The translations under genes were made by a program, and so were the position numbers. The notes under the pieces were generated by a model that was given only the letters and a program-made list of their open reading frames with translations, ran no database searches and was not told the origin of the DNA. A stretch of DNA of 64,000 bases from contig NZ_LFKO01000001.1 of NCBI RefSeq assembly GCF_001265075.1, positions 562,527 to 626,526 of the forward strand. Reading direction: 5' to 3'. This DNA comes from Salinicoccus sp. YB14-2. Its GTDB lineage: Bacteria > Bacillota > Bacilli > Staphylococcales > Salinicoccaceae. Shown here piece by piece: positions 7,980 to 16,353 of the stretch (within the stretch, counting starts at the first letter, position 1; each line of letters starts with the position of its first letter).

Positions 7980-8016
7980 GCAATCAAAATTTCACTCTCA
8001 GTGAAATTTTGATTGC
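7980..8016 (-). terminator. Terminator of the M20 amidohydrolase gene
   Basis: GCAATCAAAATTTCAC and its exact complement (16 bp) surround a TCTCA loop, 14 bp beyond the stop of the minus-strand amidohydrolase gene. On the minus strand it is followed by TTTTTATTT. Confidence 0.8.
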
Positions 8017-8030
8017 CCATCTTGCTTCTA

Positions 8031-9224
8031 TCACTTATTTTCAAGTCTTGAAAGCACAACTTCTCCCAGCACTTTTGCACTGATCAATAAGGATTTTTCG
8101 TTAATATCAAATTTCGGATGGTGGTTGATATAGGCATTCTCAACACCTTCTGGTTTTGCACCGACATTGATGAATGTACCCGGTATGTTCTCTAAATAAT
8201 AGGAGAAATCTTCAGAGCCGCTCGACGGATCATGACGAACAACGTCTTTAATGTAGTCGCCCTTGCTGTTTTTCAAGATCTCTCCAACTTTCTCTGTCTT
8301 CTCTGGATCATTATAAAGCACAGGGTAGTCATAAATATAATCCAGATCACACGTCACGCCAAAAGCAGTTTCCAGTCCATTTAGGATTTTAACCATCTCA
8401 TCATGGATAGGCACTTTATTTTCCTCTTCCATATAACGGACCGTACCGCGCAACGTCACTTTGTCCTGGATGACATTTTGTCCGCCCGGGGCTTCAAAAG
8501 CAGTGACTGATACTACAGTTGTATGCTTTGGACTCATTCTTCTTGATACTATCGACTGCACCTGGGTCACAAAATGTGAGCCGGCGACAATCGGGTCTAT
8601 CGTTGTCTCCGGCATCGCGCCATGCCCCCCGCTGCCCTGGATATGCAGGTTGAAGTTTGAGCGGCCGGCCATAGCATTACCCGAGACCAAACCAACCTCG
8701 CCTGTTTCATACATCGGGAAAAGATGAATGCCGTATACTTCATCAAGGTCATCTAAAATTCCGGAAGCGACAATGCTCTTTGCACCGCCAGGCGGCACCT
8801 CTTCCGCATGCTGGTGAATCAGTTTTATCGTACCGCTCCACTCATCTTTAAGTTCGATCAGTGATTCACCGAGCGTCAGTAAATATGCTGTATGGCCGTC
8901 GTGTCCGCACGCATGCATCACGCCGTCATTTTTAGATTTGAAAGGAACATCCGTTTCTTCAGTGATCGGCAGTGCATCGAAATCGGCACGGAGACCGATT
9001 GTTCTGCCCGGGGCTTTCCCGTTGATTTCAACGACAATGCCGTTCTCTCCTCCGATACCCGTTGTCACTTTAACATCTTTATCTTTATAGAAATCTGCAA
9101 TATACTGCGCTGTTTTTTCTTCTTTAAATGACAGCTCGGGGTGCGCGTGGAGATATCGTCTGATCTCAATCATTCGGTCTTCTTTCTCATCAAGCCTGCT
9201 GAACAGTTTTTCTCTAATTGACAT
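8031..9224 (-). CDS. M20 family metallopeptidase / amidohydrolase
   Basis: A 397-residue protein of the M20D group (hippurate hydrolase, N-acyl-amino-acid deacetylase, IAA-amino-acid hydrolase). The metal-binding motifs are HACGHDGHTAY and HAEEVPPGGAKS, with GSEDFSYYLE and NHHPKFD near the end. ATG 9224 has GGAGGG just upstream; the reading frame is open further upstream without a ribosome-binding site. It stands alone, divergent from an acyl-CoA thioesterase gene and closed by a strong terminator. This is one of four M20D genes in the window, the others being in tandem at 48966-52494. Substrate unknown; an N-acylated or amidated amino acid is usual for the family. Confidence 0.9.
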   Translation of the reverse strand: MSIREKLFSRLDEKEDRMIEIRRYLHAHPELSFKEEKTAQYIADFYKDKDVKVTTGIGGENGIVVEINGKAPGRTIGLRADFDALPITEETDVPFKSKNDGVMHACGHDGHTAYLLTLGESLIELKDEWSGTIKLIHQHAEEVPPGGAKSIVASGILDDLDEVYGIHLFPMYETGEVGLVSGNAMAGRSNFNLHIQGSGGHGAMPETTIDPIVAGSHFVTQVQSIVSRRMSPKHTTVVSVTAFEAPGGQNVIQDKVTLRGTVRYMEEENKVPIHDEMVKILNGLETAFGVTCDLDYIYDYPVLYNDPEKTEKVGEILKNSKGDYIKDVVRHDPSSGSEDFSYYLENIPGTFINVGAKPEGVENAYINHHPKFDINEKSLLISAKVLGEVVLSRLENK

Positions 9225-9381
9225 AACTATCCCTCCATCTGTTATTAAATTTATTCTAAACTTATATAAATACAATTTCAATCGATACGTTATCAATTTC
9301 ACAAAGTTAGCCCTGCCACTGTATAAATTTCTGTGATAAGATTATAATTGTATAAAAATTTATTACTTAGGGGTAACTAAA

Positions 9382-9894
9382 ATGACTGTTAATAAAAAAC
9401 CAATGAGCTTTTCAAAATCGATCAAAACTACACAGGTTTTCCCTGAGCATACCAATCATTTGAACACAATGTTCGGGGGCAAGATGTTAGCTAATATTGA
9501 TGAAATAGCAGCCATCGCTGCTATGAAACACGCTGAAAAAAACTGTGTGACGGCTTCCATCGACTCTGTGAACTTTTTAAAACCCATCCGTGCCGGTGAA
9601 ATCGTTACATATGAAGCGTACATTTCTCATGTCGGCACTTCTTCACTTGAAGTCTGTGTACAAATTAAAGTCGATAATCCCTTTACACACAAGAGTGACC
9701 TTGCGGTGCTCAGCTTTTTAACATTTGTTGCTGTAGATGAAGATGGTAAGAAAGTTGAAGTGCCGAAAGTATATCCGACAAACCAGCATGAGGAATGGTT
9801 GTTCAAAACTGCGAAAGACCGTATCCAGAAACGTCAGGATCAGCGTGTGAAAAGCAAGGAAACGATTGAATTTTTAAAAAGTATCGAAGAATAA
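9382..9894 (+). CDS. Acyl-CoA thioesterase, hotdog fold (YkhA/YciA-like)
   Basis: A 170-residue hotdog-fold thioesterase. The N-terminal half shows HTNHLNTMFGGKMLANIDE, the typical substrate-site helix of the YciA/BACH group with its catalytic Asn and Asp, followed by TASIDSVNFLKPIRAGEIV. It hydrolyses acyl-CoA to free acid and CoA in the cytoplasm. The C-terminal tail is charged (KDRIQKRQDQRVKSKE). AGGGGT precedes the ATG. It is a single-gene unit, with a bidirectional terminator shared with the convergent MOSC gene. Chain-length preference cannot be read from sequence. Confidence 0.88.
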   Translation: MTVNKKPMSFSKSIKTTQVFPEHTNHLNTMFGGKMLANIDEIAAIAAMKHAEKNCVTASIDSVNFLKPIRAGEIVTYEAYISHVGTSSLEVCVQIKVDNPFTHKSDLAVLSFLTFVAVDEDGKKVEVPKVYPTNQHEEWLFKTAKDRIQKRQDQRVKSKETIEFLKSIEE

Positions 9895-9928
9895 AATAAG
9901 GAGGCGGCGATTTGCCGGCTCCTTATTT
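9894..9928. terminator. Bidirectional terminator between thioesterase and MOSC genes
   Basis: AAATAAGGAG and CTCCTTATTT pair perfectly, and the stem continues with one mismatch through GC-rich bases to a GATTT loop. It starts in the stop codon of the plus-strand gene and covers the last codons of the convergent gene. Confidence 0.75.
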
Positions 9929-10627
9929 ATTCGGTCCAAAGACTCTTGGTTCTTTATTTTCAGGTATACCATCCAAACGTTTCTGCAAAGATTTCTGCCA
10001 GCTCTCGGCTAAAAGTTCTACATCTCTTAAACTTTCTGCTAGACCGTAATTATCTGCCTGGTTGTACATCACTTCGTTACATGCATCTATCGACCACTCC
10101 GGGTGCGGTCTTTCGAGCAGGCGGAAGCCGTCTCCCGCCTGCACTCTGCCTTCTTCGATCACCCGGAAGTACCAGCCGGTCCTCCCTGAGTTTTCAATTT
10201 TTAAGGCTAAATCAATGATTCGGTGTTTTCTCGCCGGGCGCCAGCATGGTCTGCGCGGCTGCGAGACTTGTATTTTGGCTTCTCCCAATTGATAAATATC
10301 ACCGATGCAGACATTTGATTCATCAAGACCGACTACCGCCAGATTTTCGCCGAAAGCACCTGCATGCATCTCTTGTCCAAGCTCGTTCGTCCATTCATCG
10401 TAATGCTCGATATTATAACAGAATACCGCTTTTTCCGGTCCTCCGTGATTGCGTTTGTCTCCGACTTCATCATTTTTAAAACCTGTTTCTGTCAGATAGA
10501 CCGCTTCATCCGTTTTCCCCCGGTAAATTGCAGTCGTCCATTCCTGATCCATCTTTTGCTGTGCATTATTATCTCCATATGTCTTGGCCTCACCCACAAA
10601 TAGATATTTCACTTTACCCAATTCCAT
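9923..10627 (-). CDS. MOSC domain protein (YiiM-like)
   Basis: A protein of about 234 residues with a MOSC domain, the fold found at the C-terminus of molybdenum-cofactor sulfurases. Visible features are the NHGGPEKAVFCYNIEHY and GAFGENLAV stretches and the conserved Cys in VSQPRRPCW. Stand-alone MOSC proteins of the YiiM/YflK type are linked to reduction or detoxification of N-hydroxylated compounds with a molybdoenzyme; no molybdoenzyme gene is nearby. The ATG at 10627 has a GGGGGCGG box upstream; an in-frame ATG at 10681 has none and would overlap the preceding gene. Partner and substrate unknown. Confidence 0.85.
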   Translation of the reverse strand: MELGKVKYLFVGEAKTYGDNNAQQKMDQEWTTAIYRGKTDEAVYLTETGFKNDEVGDKRNHGGPEKAVFCYNIEHYDEWTNELGQEMHAGAFGENLAVVGLDESNVCIGDIYQLGEAKIQVSQPRRPCWRPARKHRIIDLALKIENSGRTGWYFRVIEEGRVQAGDGFRLLERPHPEWSIDACNEVMYNQADNYGLAESLRDVELLAESWQKSLQKRLDGIPENKEPRVFGPNK

Positions 10628-10661
10628 GGCAACCGCCCCCAATGAATGTCTTTTATCTTCA

Positions 10662-11144
10662 TTATACAACTTTAAATTCATCTGTTAACCAGAACACCTT
10701 CGTATCATCATGATATCTGAATGCTTTAACAAGACGGTATTCCCCGCTGTCCAGGTTTAAAGAATAGTCGGACAGAGAAATTTTGATTGTTCTGGTTTCA
10801 TCGGGTGGTATCGCTTTACCATAGTTGTCAAAGGCAGAGAAATTTTTGAATACCGAGTCATCCAATGTGAGCATATACCACTTTCCATCAACTTTTTTCT
10901 CAACATAGAAAAATTCTCCGTAGCCAAAAATTGAATCGCCGGTATTTTTAATGCTTAATTTAATTTTTAAAGCTGATTGTTCAAGATCAGGCTCGATGAC
11001 ATTCATTTCGAGACTTTTATTTGAACTTGGAAGTTCCTGCCTGGGGCTCGGATCTTCAAGCAAATCCGGAGTGACCGGGCTGATTACAGCGTTTAAAATA
11101 AAAGGAGTGAGAAATAATACGATGAATATTGAAAATCTTTTCAT
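10662..11144 (-). CDS. Secreted/membrane-anchored protein with bacterial Ig-like domain
   Basis: A 160-residue protein. Residues 1-20 form a hydrophobic N-terminal segment (FSIFIVLFLTPFILNAVI) acting as signal peptide or membrane anchor; no lipobox cysteine is seen. The remainder resembles the Ig-like domain found in many Firmicute lipoproteins: GYGEFFYVEKKVDGKWYML, IPPDETRTIKISLSDY and a final GEYRLVKAF strand. Such domains occur alone or attached to other extracellular modules and bind unknown partners. AAGGTGA lies before ATG 11144. It is 34 bp upstream of the MOSC gene on the same strand, but a functional link is not evident. Confidence 0.65.
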   Translation of the reverse strand: MKRFSIFIVLFLTPFILNAVISPVTPDLLEDPSPRQELPSSNKSLEMNVIEPDLEQSALKIKLSIKNTGDSIFGYGEFFYVEKKVDGKWYMLTLDDSVFKNFSAFDNYGKAIPPDETRTIKISLSDYSLNLDSGEYRLVKAFRYHDDTKVFWLTDEFKVV

Positions 11145-11183
11145 TTTCAATCACCTTCTTCACTCCAATTATAATATAAAGAC

Positions 11184-11208
11184 AAAAAAAGACGAAGAGA
11201 CCTTCGCC
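11184..11208 (-). terminator. Terminator behind the pRiA4b-ORF3-like gene
   Basis: On the minus strand GGCGAAG-GTCT-CTTCGTC is followed by seven T residues, immediately after the final stop codon of the interrupted gene at 11209. Confidence 0.75.
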
Positions 11209-12639
11209 TTATTTATCCCCTGATTTTGAATCTTCATCGTTAAATTCCGTCAATGCATATTGTTTGGAAAATATTCTTTTAAGCTTCCGGTTGATGGCAC
11301 TTTTAGGATACCTTATTTTATAATTGGACAATCTGGCAAACTCCGCCGTCTTTTTATACTCCGGATTATTTTTATCCTGTAAAATCATATGAAGTCTGTC
11401 AAAATCTTCGATCCCTTCCGATTGCTCAATCGGACTGGGGCCTCCGTAATCCACTATTTCCGGGTATACATCTTCATCCTTCTAAATAAATTCCACCAGT
11501 TCAACTTTATGATGCCATTTCGCTTTGTAATTATAAATATAGCTCACTGTGCCAAGTTCTGATAAAAATGCATCCACCTGAGTATAACTGGAAAGCAATA
11601 CTGGTTTCTTTTTGGTTTCTCCCGTCGTGTCTTCCGAATATACTCGGATGACATAATTATCATTTAAAAATTCAGCATAAAACTTTTTGCTCCATCCAAA
11701 AGCAATTTGAATGATCAAGTGCATCTCATAAAAGTTCAGACGTGTCGGAATAATCATTTCGCGAAAAATAATATCACTGCCGCCTACTAAAGATATTTTC
11801 ACCCTATAAGCATTGTAGGATGATTGGCTTTCTTTATTTCTCAATATATTATTCTTGTAACGCTGACTTTTGACTTTTTTCAAATTGGTGCTCCTGATGG
11901 CTTTCAGCACTTCCGGATGAGATATTCCATAGTCATTCTCCATGACGATAATCAATCCGAAACTGATCAACTCCTGATATTCCTTAATGTTATTGTAAAA
12001 AGGATAATCATTTTCTGCATGTTTCCTTATCACTTGAAAAGCTTCGTCCGATAAAGACAGCAGAATCTCCCTGATTTTCTCTTTATCTGTCAGAAGTCTT
12101 TTTAAATCATTGACATAGATCGCTTTTTGAAGCGATGCCGGCGAGTGTGAAAGCGCTTTCGAAATTTCTTTCAGTTGAGTTATTGTTATACCCATTAACA
12201 ACTCTTCGAGACGCATCTCTGAATATGACATAAGAATCGTTTTCTTAAGTGGACTGAGCTCTTCCAGCCATTTAAGATCTTTATCATTTTTGTTAAGTTC
12301 TTCAATCAAACTGCGCAGAGTTTGTTCATGCACAGCCCCCTTCCTCTCATTGAAGGGAACGACTAGATATTGATCGATTAAAAATGGATACTCACCATCC
12401 GACAGATCAATTGTGTAATATCCATTCTTCGCCTTAGACGATTTTAATTTATCTATCAGTTTAAGTTCCTCTGTACTCAACTGTTCAGCAACCCAGCTGA
12501 TATGATACGGATTCGTAATTTCCCGGTACCGGTAAACCACAAACTCATCAATCGATTGATATGCCCTTTTCCTGGTTTTGCTCAATTCCTGCAAAATCTC
12601 TTCAGTTATGAATTGTCTGTAAAATTCTTGAACCCCCAT
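11209..12639 (-). pseudogene. pRiA4b ORF3-like protein gene interrupted by one in-frame TAG
   Basis: The reading frame runs from ATG 12639 for 385 codons, meets a TAG at 11482-11484, and continues open in the same frame for another 90 codons to the stop at 11209. The two parts make one family-like protein. Before the stop, YRVKISLVGGSDIIFREMII, LIIQIAFGWSKKFYAEF and AKWHHKVELVEF match the PRiA4_ORF3 domain. After it, YPEIVDYGGPSPIEQSEG matches the domain's usual PEDxGG segment. About 280 N-terminal residues are helical and unrecognised. The single stop with no other decay suggests a recent nonsense mutation, a sequencing error, or readthrough. The PRiA4_ORF3 function is not established; it is frequent in mobile and accessory DNA. 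Confidence 0.75.
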
Positions 12640-12693
12640 AATTTTTCCCCCTTTGGTGCATCTAACATCCCCTTGACAATCTCTTACTATAAA

Positions 12694-12717
12694 TGTATCA
12701 CAAATTGTAATGATACA
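12694..12717. promoter_or_regulatory. Operator-like inverted repeat upstream of the pRiA4b-like gene
   Basis: TGTATCA and TGATACA form a perfect 7-bp inverted repeat with a 10-base AT-rich centre, about 55-80 bp upstream of ATG 12639, in the region where the promoter must lie. It has the size of a dimeric repressor site. No regulator is identified. Confidence 0.35.
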
Positions 12718-12805
12718 CTACTGATTTTTGTCTATTATCAGTTAATTCTGATTATTCAATGGGACCAGGGGATATGGTAATGATATATGATGATTTTTAG
12801 ATTCT

Positions 12806-12979
12806 CATGTCGGGAAAACACCTCTGCCCCGACATCGTTTTTATGCCATGTCGGGAGAACACCTCTGCCCCGACATCGTTTTTGAGCCATGTCGGGGGAA
12901 CCCCTCTGCCCCGACATCGTTTCTGCGCCATGTCGGGGGAACCCCTCTGCCGCGACATCGTTTCTGCGCCATGTCGGGG
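12806..12979. repeat. Array of 41-bp hairpin-forming direct repeats (four full units and a partial fifth)
   Basis: Copies begin at 12806, 12847, 12888, 12929 and 12970, an exact 41-bp period. Each full unit holds ATGTCGGG near its start and CCCCGACAT about 20 bases later, so each can fold into a GC-rich hairpin. The loop contains AACACCTCTG or AACCCCTCTG and units are joined by a CGTTTCTGCGCC-type linker. Copies differ at a few positions, mostly within the loop. The array lies between the ends of the upstream regions of two genes and has no open frame with a ribosome-binding site. It resembles in layout the STAR-type intergenic repeats of staphylococci, with a different core sequence. Confidence 0.9.
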
Positions 12980-12991
12980 CAAGTCCTTCAA

Positions 12992-13975
12992 TCACTTAAA
13001 ATGTTTAAGCCCCAGTATATATAGAGAGTTTTGTGGTGCTTTTTCAACAGCTTCTTTATAATCATAATATTTAAATTTATAATAGGTCGCTGCACCTGTT
13101 GAACAAGTCTCACAATATCTCTTTAACATACGTTGTAGCATCCGCTCACTTATCTGATTCCCCAACATCTCCTGGAGTTTCTGCCTGGTCATTTTCTCAC
13201 GACGGAATAATGCCTGAAAATCACTGAACGCCCGGATTATATGACTTTCTTTTGATTCTCGGCAATTACACCGCCTGCAATATACGTAGTACTTTTGAAT
13301 GTCCAGATCGAACCGGCCATAGGAGGCGCAGTACAGCCCCCGCTTCAAGTCAGTGATATCTGCCGATTTATCAAAATATGGATTATCTATGATTTTTCTA
13401 TATATTACCTGTGCAATTTTCTTCGACTGCTCTGAAACCCCACTCGACCGGAAACTTTTCAAGTATTCTTTAAGCTGGTTCCTCATCACGACCAGCGACC
13501 TTGCTCTTTCATCATCACAGTCGAACTGTAAATCTAAATTCGGAAAAATGATTTTTCCACTTACATCGAAATTTATCTTTGATTCGTATCTTATTTTCTT
13601 CAGTTTACCCATCGCTCTTTTCAACTGGCTGATCGCATCTTCTGTCACTTCGAACTTGCCGCTGAACCACTGCCCTCCATTATAAGAATAAAATCCGCTG
13701 TAATTTTTAATTTCATTGACTGTGACAGTATTGTCATCAATAATTATCGAATCAAACTGCGCAACAGCATCGCCCGCCTTCACATAAATATCCCGGAATA
13801 CAATCAGAGACTCATGCCCTATTTCTTCCAGCACTTTGTCATAGTGGACTTCACCTTCATATCCGCTTTCCAAAACAGATAATGTCCTCGCATCTTTTGA
13901 ACTCAGTTCAACCCTTCTGCTGAATGCCTGCATATACATCAACTCAAACGGCACTTTTCTTTCTGTTAAAATCAT
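12992..13975 (-). CDS. NERD (nuclease-related) domain protein
   Basis: A 327-residue protein. Residues about 35-160 show the nuclease-related domain: GYEGEVHYDKVLEEI, then QFDSIIIDDNTVTVNEIKNY, where the Asp, the Glu-x-Lys and a following Gly-Phe-Tyr are the restriction-endonuclease-like active-site pattern. A C-terminal cysteine set (CRRCNC and CETC) suggests a metal-binding element. ATG 13975 has AGGGAGGA before it. NERD proteins occur widely in Firmicutes, often near plasmid or defence genes; their function is undetermined. The gene's stop lies just beyond the 41-bp repeat array. Confidence 0.8.
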   Translation of the reverse strand: MILTERKVPFELMYMQAFSRRVELSSKDARTLSVLESGYEGEVHYDKVLEEIGHESLIVFRDIYVKAGDAVAQFDSIIIDDNTVTVNEIKNYSGFYSYNGGQWFSGKFEVTEDAISQLKRAMGKLKKIRYESKINFDVSGKIIFPNLDLQFDCDDERARSLVVMRNQLKEYLKSFRSSGVSEQSKKIAQVIYRKIIDNPYFDKSADITDLKRGLYCASYGRFDLDIQKYYVYCRRCNCRESKESHIIRAFSDFQALFRREKMTRQKLQEMLGNQISERMLQRMLKRYCETCSTGAATYYKFKYYDYKEAVEKAPQNSLYILGLKHFK

Positions 13976-14123
13976 TACGATTCCTCCCTTAAATAAAAAA
14001 AGATCTCTCACTATATATATGCTGAAAAACTGCGTGTTTGATTTTTTCTCACTTAAAATTACAATTTTTCAATTTCTGCAGTAGTCAATCATCTGTATAG
14101 TAGTTTATTTACAAAACATGTCA

Positions 14124-14152
14124 GTTACTAAGATTCGACCAAATGATATAAT
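14124..14152 (+). promoter_or_regulatory. Probable sigma-A promoter of the YbgC-like gene
   Basis: TATAAT at 14147-14152 with GTTACT 17 bp upstream (14124-14129). The -10 is consensus and the -35 weak. The gene starts at 14191 behind AAAGGA. Confidence 0.55.
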
Positions 14153-14190
14153 ATAAATTAAATAGGATAGTAAGAAAGGACGTTTCTCAT

Positions 14191-14628
14191 ATGGAACAAG
14201 GGTATACTTCAGAAATAGAGATTCAGGTGATGTACGCAGATACAGATATGATGGGCGTTATTTATCATGGTAATTATGCGAAATGGTTTGAAATGGGCCG
14301 GATGCAGCTGATTACAGATATCGGCTATGATTATCTTGCGATGGAGCGTGAAGGATATTATGCACCGGTTTACAATCTGAATGTGACTTATGTGAAGGCA
14401 TTGAAGTACGGCGACCGTGCATTCGTCAGAACATGGGTCAAAAAGAATACAGGAATGAAAACAGATTACGGCGTCGAGATCGTTAATGGCAACGGGGAAC
14501 TGTGCACATACGGCACGACAACACATGTCGTTGTAAAGAAAGTCGACGGTGAATTCAAATCGGTACCGTTTAAACGAGTCTTTCCTGAATGGTTCGGCAT
14601 ATATGAAAAAATTAAAGTGGATGAGTAA
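14191..14628 (+). CDS. YbgC-type acyl-CoA thioesterase
   Basis: A 145-residue 4HBT-family hotdog protein. YADTDMMGVIYHGNYAKWFE near the N-terminus is the signature helix, with the catalytic Asp in DTD and the conserved tyrosine and histidine. Members hydrolyse short-chain or aromatic acyl-CoA thioesters, and YbgC itself works with the Tol-Pal system only in Gram-negatives. Start at ATG 14191 behind AAAGGA. It is a monocistronic unit upstream of the glycosyltransferase island, and a hairpin with a T-run follows it. Confidence 0.88.
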   Translation: MEQGYTSEIEIQVMYADTDMMGVIYHGNYAKWFEMGRMQLITDIGYDYLAMEREGYYAPVYNLNVTYVKALKYGDRAFVRTWVKKNTGMKTDYGVEIVNGNGELCTYGTTTHVVVKKVDGEFKSVPFKRVFPEWFGIYEKIKVDE

Positions 14629-14697
14629 AACATCATCAGTAATACGACGATATTTTATACTCCGGTGTATTATTATGCTCATTTTCACTTGTGTAAG

Positions 14698-14736
14698 CCT
14701 CCCTCTATGTGTAATTGAAAATAAAGGGAGGTTTTT
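14698..14736 (+). terminator. Terminator-like hairpin overlapping the left nhaC-leader repeat
   Basis: CCTCCCT (14698-14704) pairs with AGGGAGG (14725-14731), followed by TTTTT. The loop is long (20 bases), so it is a modest terminator for the YbgC-like gene. The second arm is at the same time the ribosome-binding site of the vestigial nhaC start. Confidence 0.45.
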
Positions 14737-14759
14737 ACATGTCCGTCTCAAATAATGAA
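14707..14759 (+). repeat. Left copy of the nhaC leader/start repeat
   Basis: These 53 bases align with 19495-19546 at about 46 positions with a single 1-base gap. The repeat includes the ribosome-binding site and the first codons of the Na+/H+ antiporter gene (MSVSNNE here, MSDSNDE in the intact gene). After it this copy's frame runs only to a stop near 14805. It marks the left limit of the AT-rich glycosylation island. Confidence 0.85.
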
Positions 14760-14950
14760 AGGGATTTTTTATGCCTTTTAACCCTGAGTCGTGGCAGCGT
14801 GTAAAAATTACCGAATATTTATCGGGTATTTATCGATATTTTTAAAATAATTTTATGCAATGCTGGTGAATTTGTATGAAAGTATATGTTCTTGACAGGA
14901 GTCTGCACCTGTATTCTAATAAATGTACAACAAAAAATGAAAACGGGGGG

Positions 14951-15925
14951 ATGGGTGTGGTTAAAGAAGGGCAAGATAAAAAATTAATTACGATTTTGAT
15001 TCCTGCTTATAATGAAGAAGAAGTTTTAGATCAACTAATCGATCGTTTAGAAAATGTTATAGACGCAAATACACGTTATAATTTTGAGTTTTTGTTTGTT
15101 AATGATGGAAGCGAAGATTATACACTTCAAATTTTGAAGAAATATAATGCCACTACTCAATATATACGATATATAGATTTGTCCAGAAACTTTGGCAAGG
15201 AAATTGCAATGCTTGCGGGTTTTGATTATTCAAGAGGAGACGCAGTGGTTATTATTGACGCTGATTTACAACAGCCGCCAGAACTTATTAGTGAAATGAT
15301 AGAATGCTGGGAAATGGGATATGAAGATGTTTATGCTGTTCGTGAAAAGAGAGAAGGCGAAGGGCGCCTGAAAAAATGGACCTCAAAATTATATTATACA
15401 TTGCTGCAAAGAATGTCGAGTGAAAATGTATATCCTTTTGCAGGTGATTTTCGGTTGCTTGATAAAAAATGTATTGAAGCATTACAAGAGTTAAGAGAAT
15501 CGGAACGCTATACAAAAGGCATGTATGGGTGGATTGGTTTTAAGAAAAAAGAATTGAGTTACATTGCGGATGGCCGTGCAGCAGGTGTTGCTAAGTGGAG
15601 TTGGCTACAGCTGTTTAAGTTGGCGATTAATGGGATTACGTCTTACAGCACCGTTCCACTGAGGGTATGGTCTTATATCGGGTTTATCATATCATTTTTA
15701 GCATTTTTTACTTTAACATATGAAATAGGTAAAACAATTATTTTCGGATCAGATGTGGCCGGCTACCCGACATTGATTGCTTCCATTCTATTTCTAGGGG
15801 GACTTCAATTAATTTCTTTGGGGATTATTGGAGAATATTTAGGAAGAGTTTTTGTTGAAACAAAAGGCAGGCCCCCTTATTTTGTCAGAGAAAAGTCTGC
15901 CGAAACGATAAATTTAAAGGACTAG
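14951..15925 (+). CDS. Family 2 glycosyltransferase, CsbB/GtrB-like
   Basis: A membrane-bound glycosyltransferase of about 324 residues that would load a sugar onto undecaprenyl phosphate. The GT-A domain begins with ITILIPAYNEEE and has VIIDADLQQPPE with the metal-binding DAD. Two C-terminal membrane helices follow, in RVWSYIGFIISFLAFFTLTY and ASILFLGGLQLISLGIIGEYLG, then GRPPYFV, the typical end of this group. Start is uncertain: ATG 14951 abuts a GGGGGG box, GTG 14957 is possible, and an ATG at 14876 has no clear ribosome-binding site. A GtrA flippase gene (5 bp gap) and a yfhO-like gene follow, the same trio that in Bacillus subtilis adds GlcNAc to lipoteichoic acid. Confidence 0.85.
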   Translation: MGVVKEGQDKKLITILIPAYNEEEVLDQLIDRLENVIDANTRYNFEFLFVNDGSEDYTLQILKKYNATTQYIRYIDLSRNFGKEIAMLAGFDYSRGDAVVIIDADLQQPPELISEMIECWEMGYEDVYAVREKREGEGRLKKWTSKLYYTLLQRMSSENVYPFAGDFRLLDKKCIEALQELRESERYTKGMYGWIGFKKKELSYIADGRAAGVAKWSWLQLFKLAINGITSYSTVPLRVWSYIGFIISFLAFFTLTYEIGKTIIFGSDVAGYPTLIASILFLGGLQLISLGIIGEYLGRVFVETKGRPPYFVREKSAETINLKD

Positions 15926-15930
15926 TTTTC

Positions 15931-16338
15931 ATGAATTGGTTTAAAAAAATATTTATAAAAGATCAAGAAATATTTAAATATATCCTATTTGGTGTGTTGA
16001 CGACAGTTGTTAATATAGCTGTCTTCTTTCTATTTGATACTGTTCTAAATTTTTCTTATATTATAGCAAATGCCATTTCAATTATTGCCGCTATTCTATT
16101 TGCTTTTTTTACAAATAAAAAATATGTTTTCAAAGCCAAATCCCAATCATGGAAACTTGCTTTTAAAGAATTTTATTTGTTTGTAGGTTTAAGGTCAGTT
16201 TCAGGTTTATTTGATATGTTAAGCATGTGGATGCTCGTTGATTTCATGAATTTAGAGACTAATCTCTCCAAAATTCTCACACAATTTATAATTGTTGTTT
16301 TAAATTATATATTTAGTAAGTTATATATTTTCAGATGA
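15931..16338 (+). CDS. GtrA family membrane protein (polyprenyl-linked sugar flippase)
   Basis: A 135-residue protein with four predicted membrane helices (roughly residues 15-35, 40-60, 80-100 and 110-130) and the family phrase FFTNKKYVFKAKS. GtrA proteins are thought to move undecaprenyl-phosphate-linked glucose or GlcNAc across the membrane so that an outer transferase can use it. The ribosome-binding site AAAGGA lies in the last codons of the glycosyltransferase gene. The codons are AT-rich like the rest of the island. Confidence 0.88.
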   Translation: MNWFKKIFIKDQEIFKYILFGVLTTVVNIAVFFLFDTVLNFSYIIANAISIIAAILFAFFTNKKYVFKAKSQSWKLAFKEFYLFVGLRSVSGLFDMLSMWMLVDFMNLETNLSKILTQFIIVVLNYIFSKLYIFR

Positions 16339-16353
16339 AAAGGAGGGTGTAAA

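Noticed and set aside
12806..12979. CRISPR array
   Set aside because: The 41-bp units are directly joined with no unique spacers, each unit is internally palindromic over almost its whole length, and no cas gene is near.
12756..12995. Overlapping minus-strand and plus-strand frames through the 41-bp repeats
   Set aside because: The frames only translate the repeat unit again and again, lack ribosome-binding sites and overlap in several frames at once; the array is non-coding.
14760..14950. Sigma-B type promoter (GGGTAT) before the glycosyltransferase gene
   Set aside because: A GGGTAT is present near 14829, but the only GTGTAA upstream is 19 bases away, too far for the sigma-B spacing.
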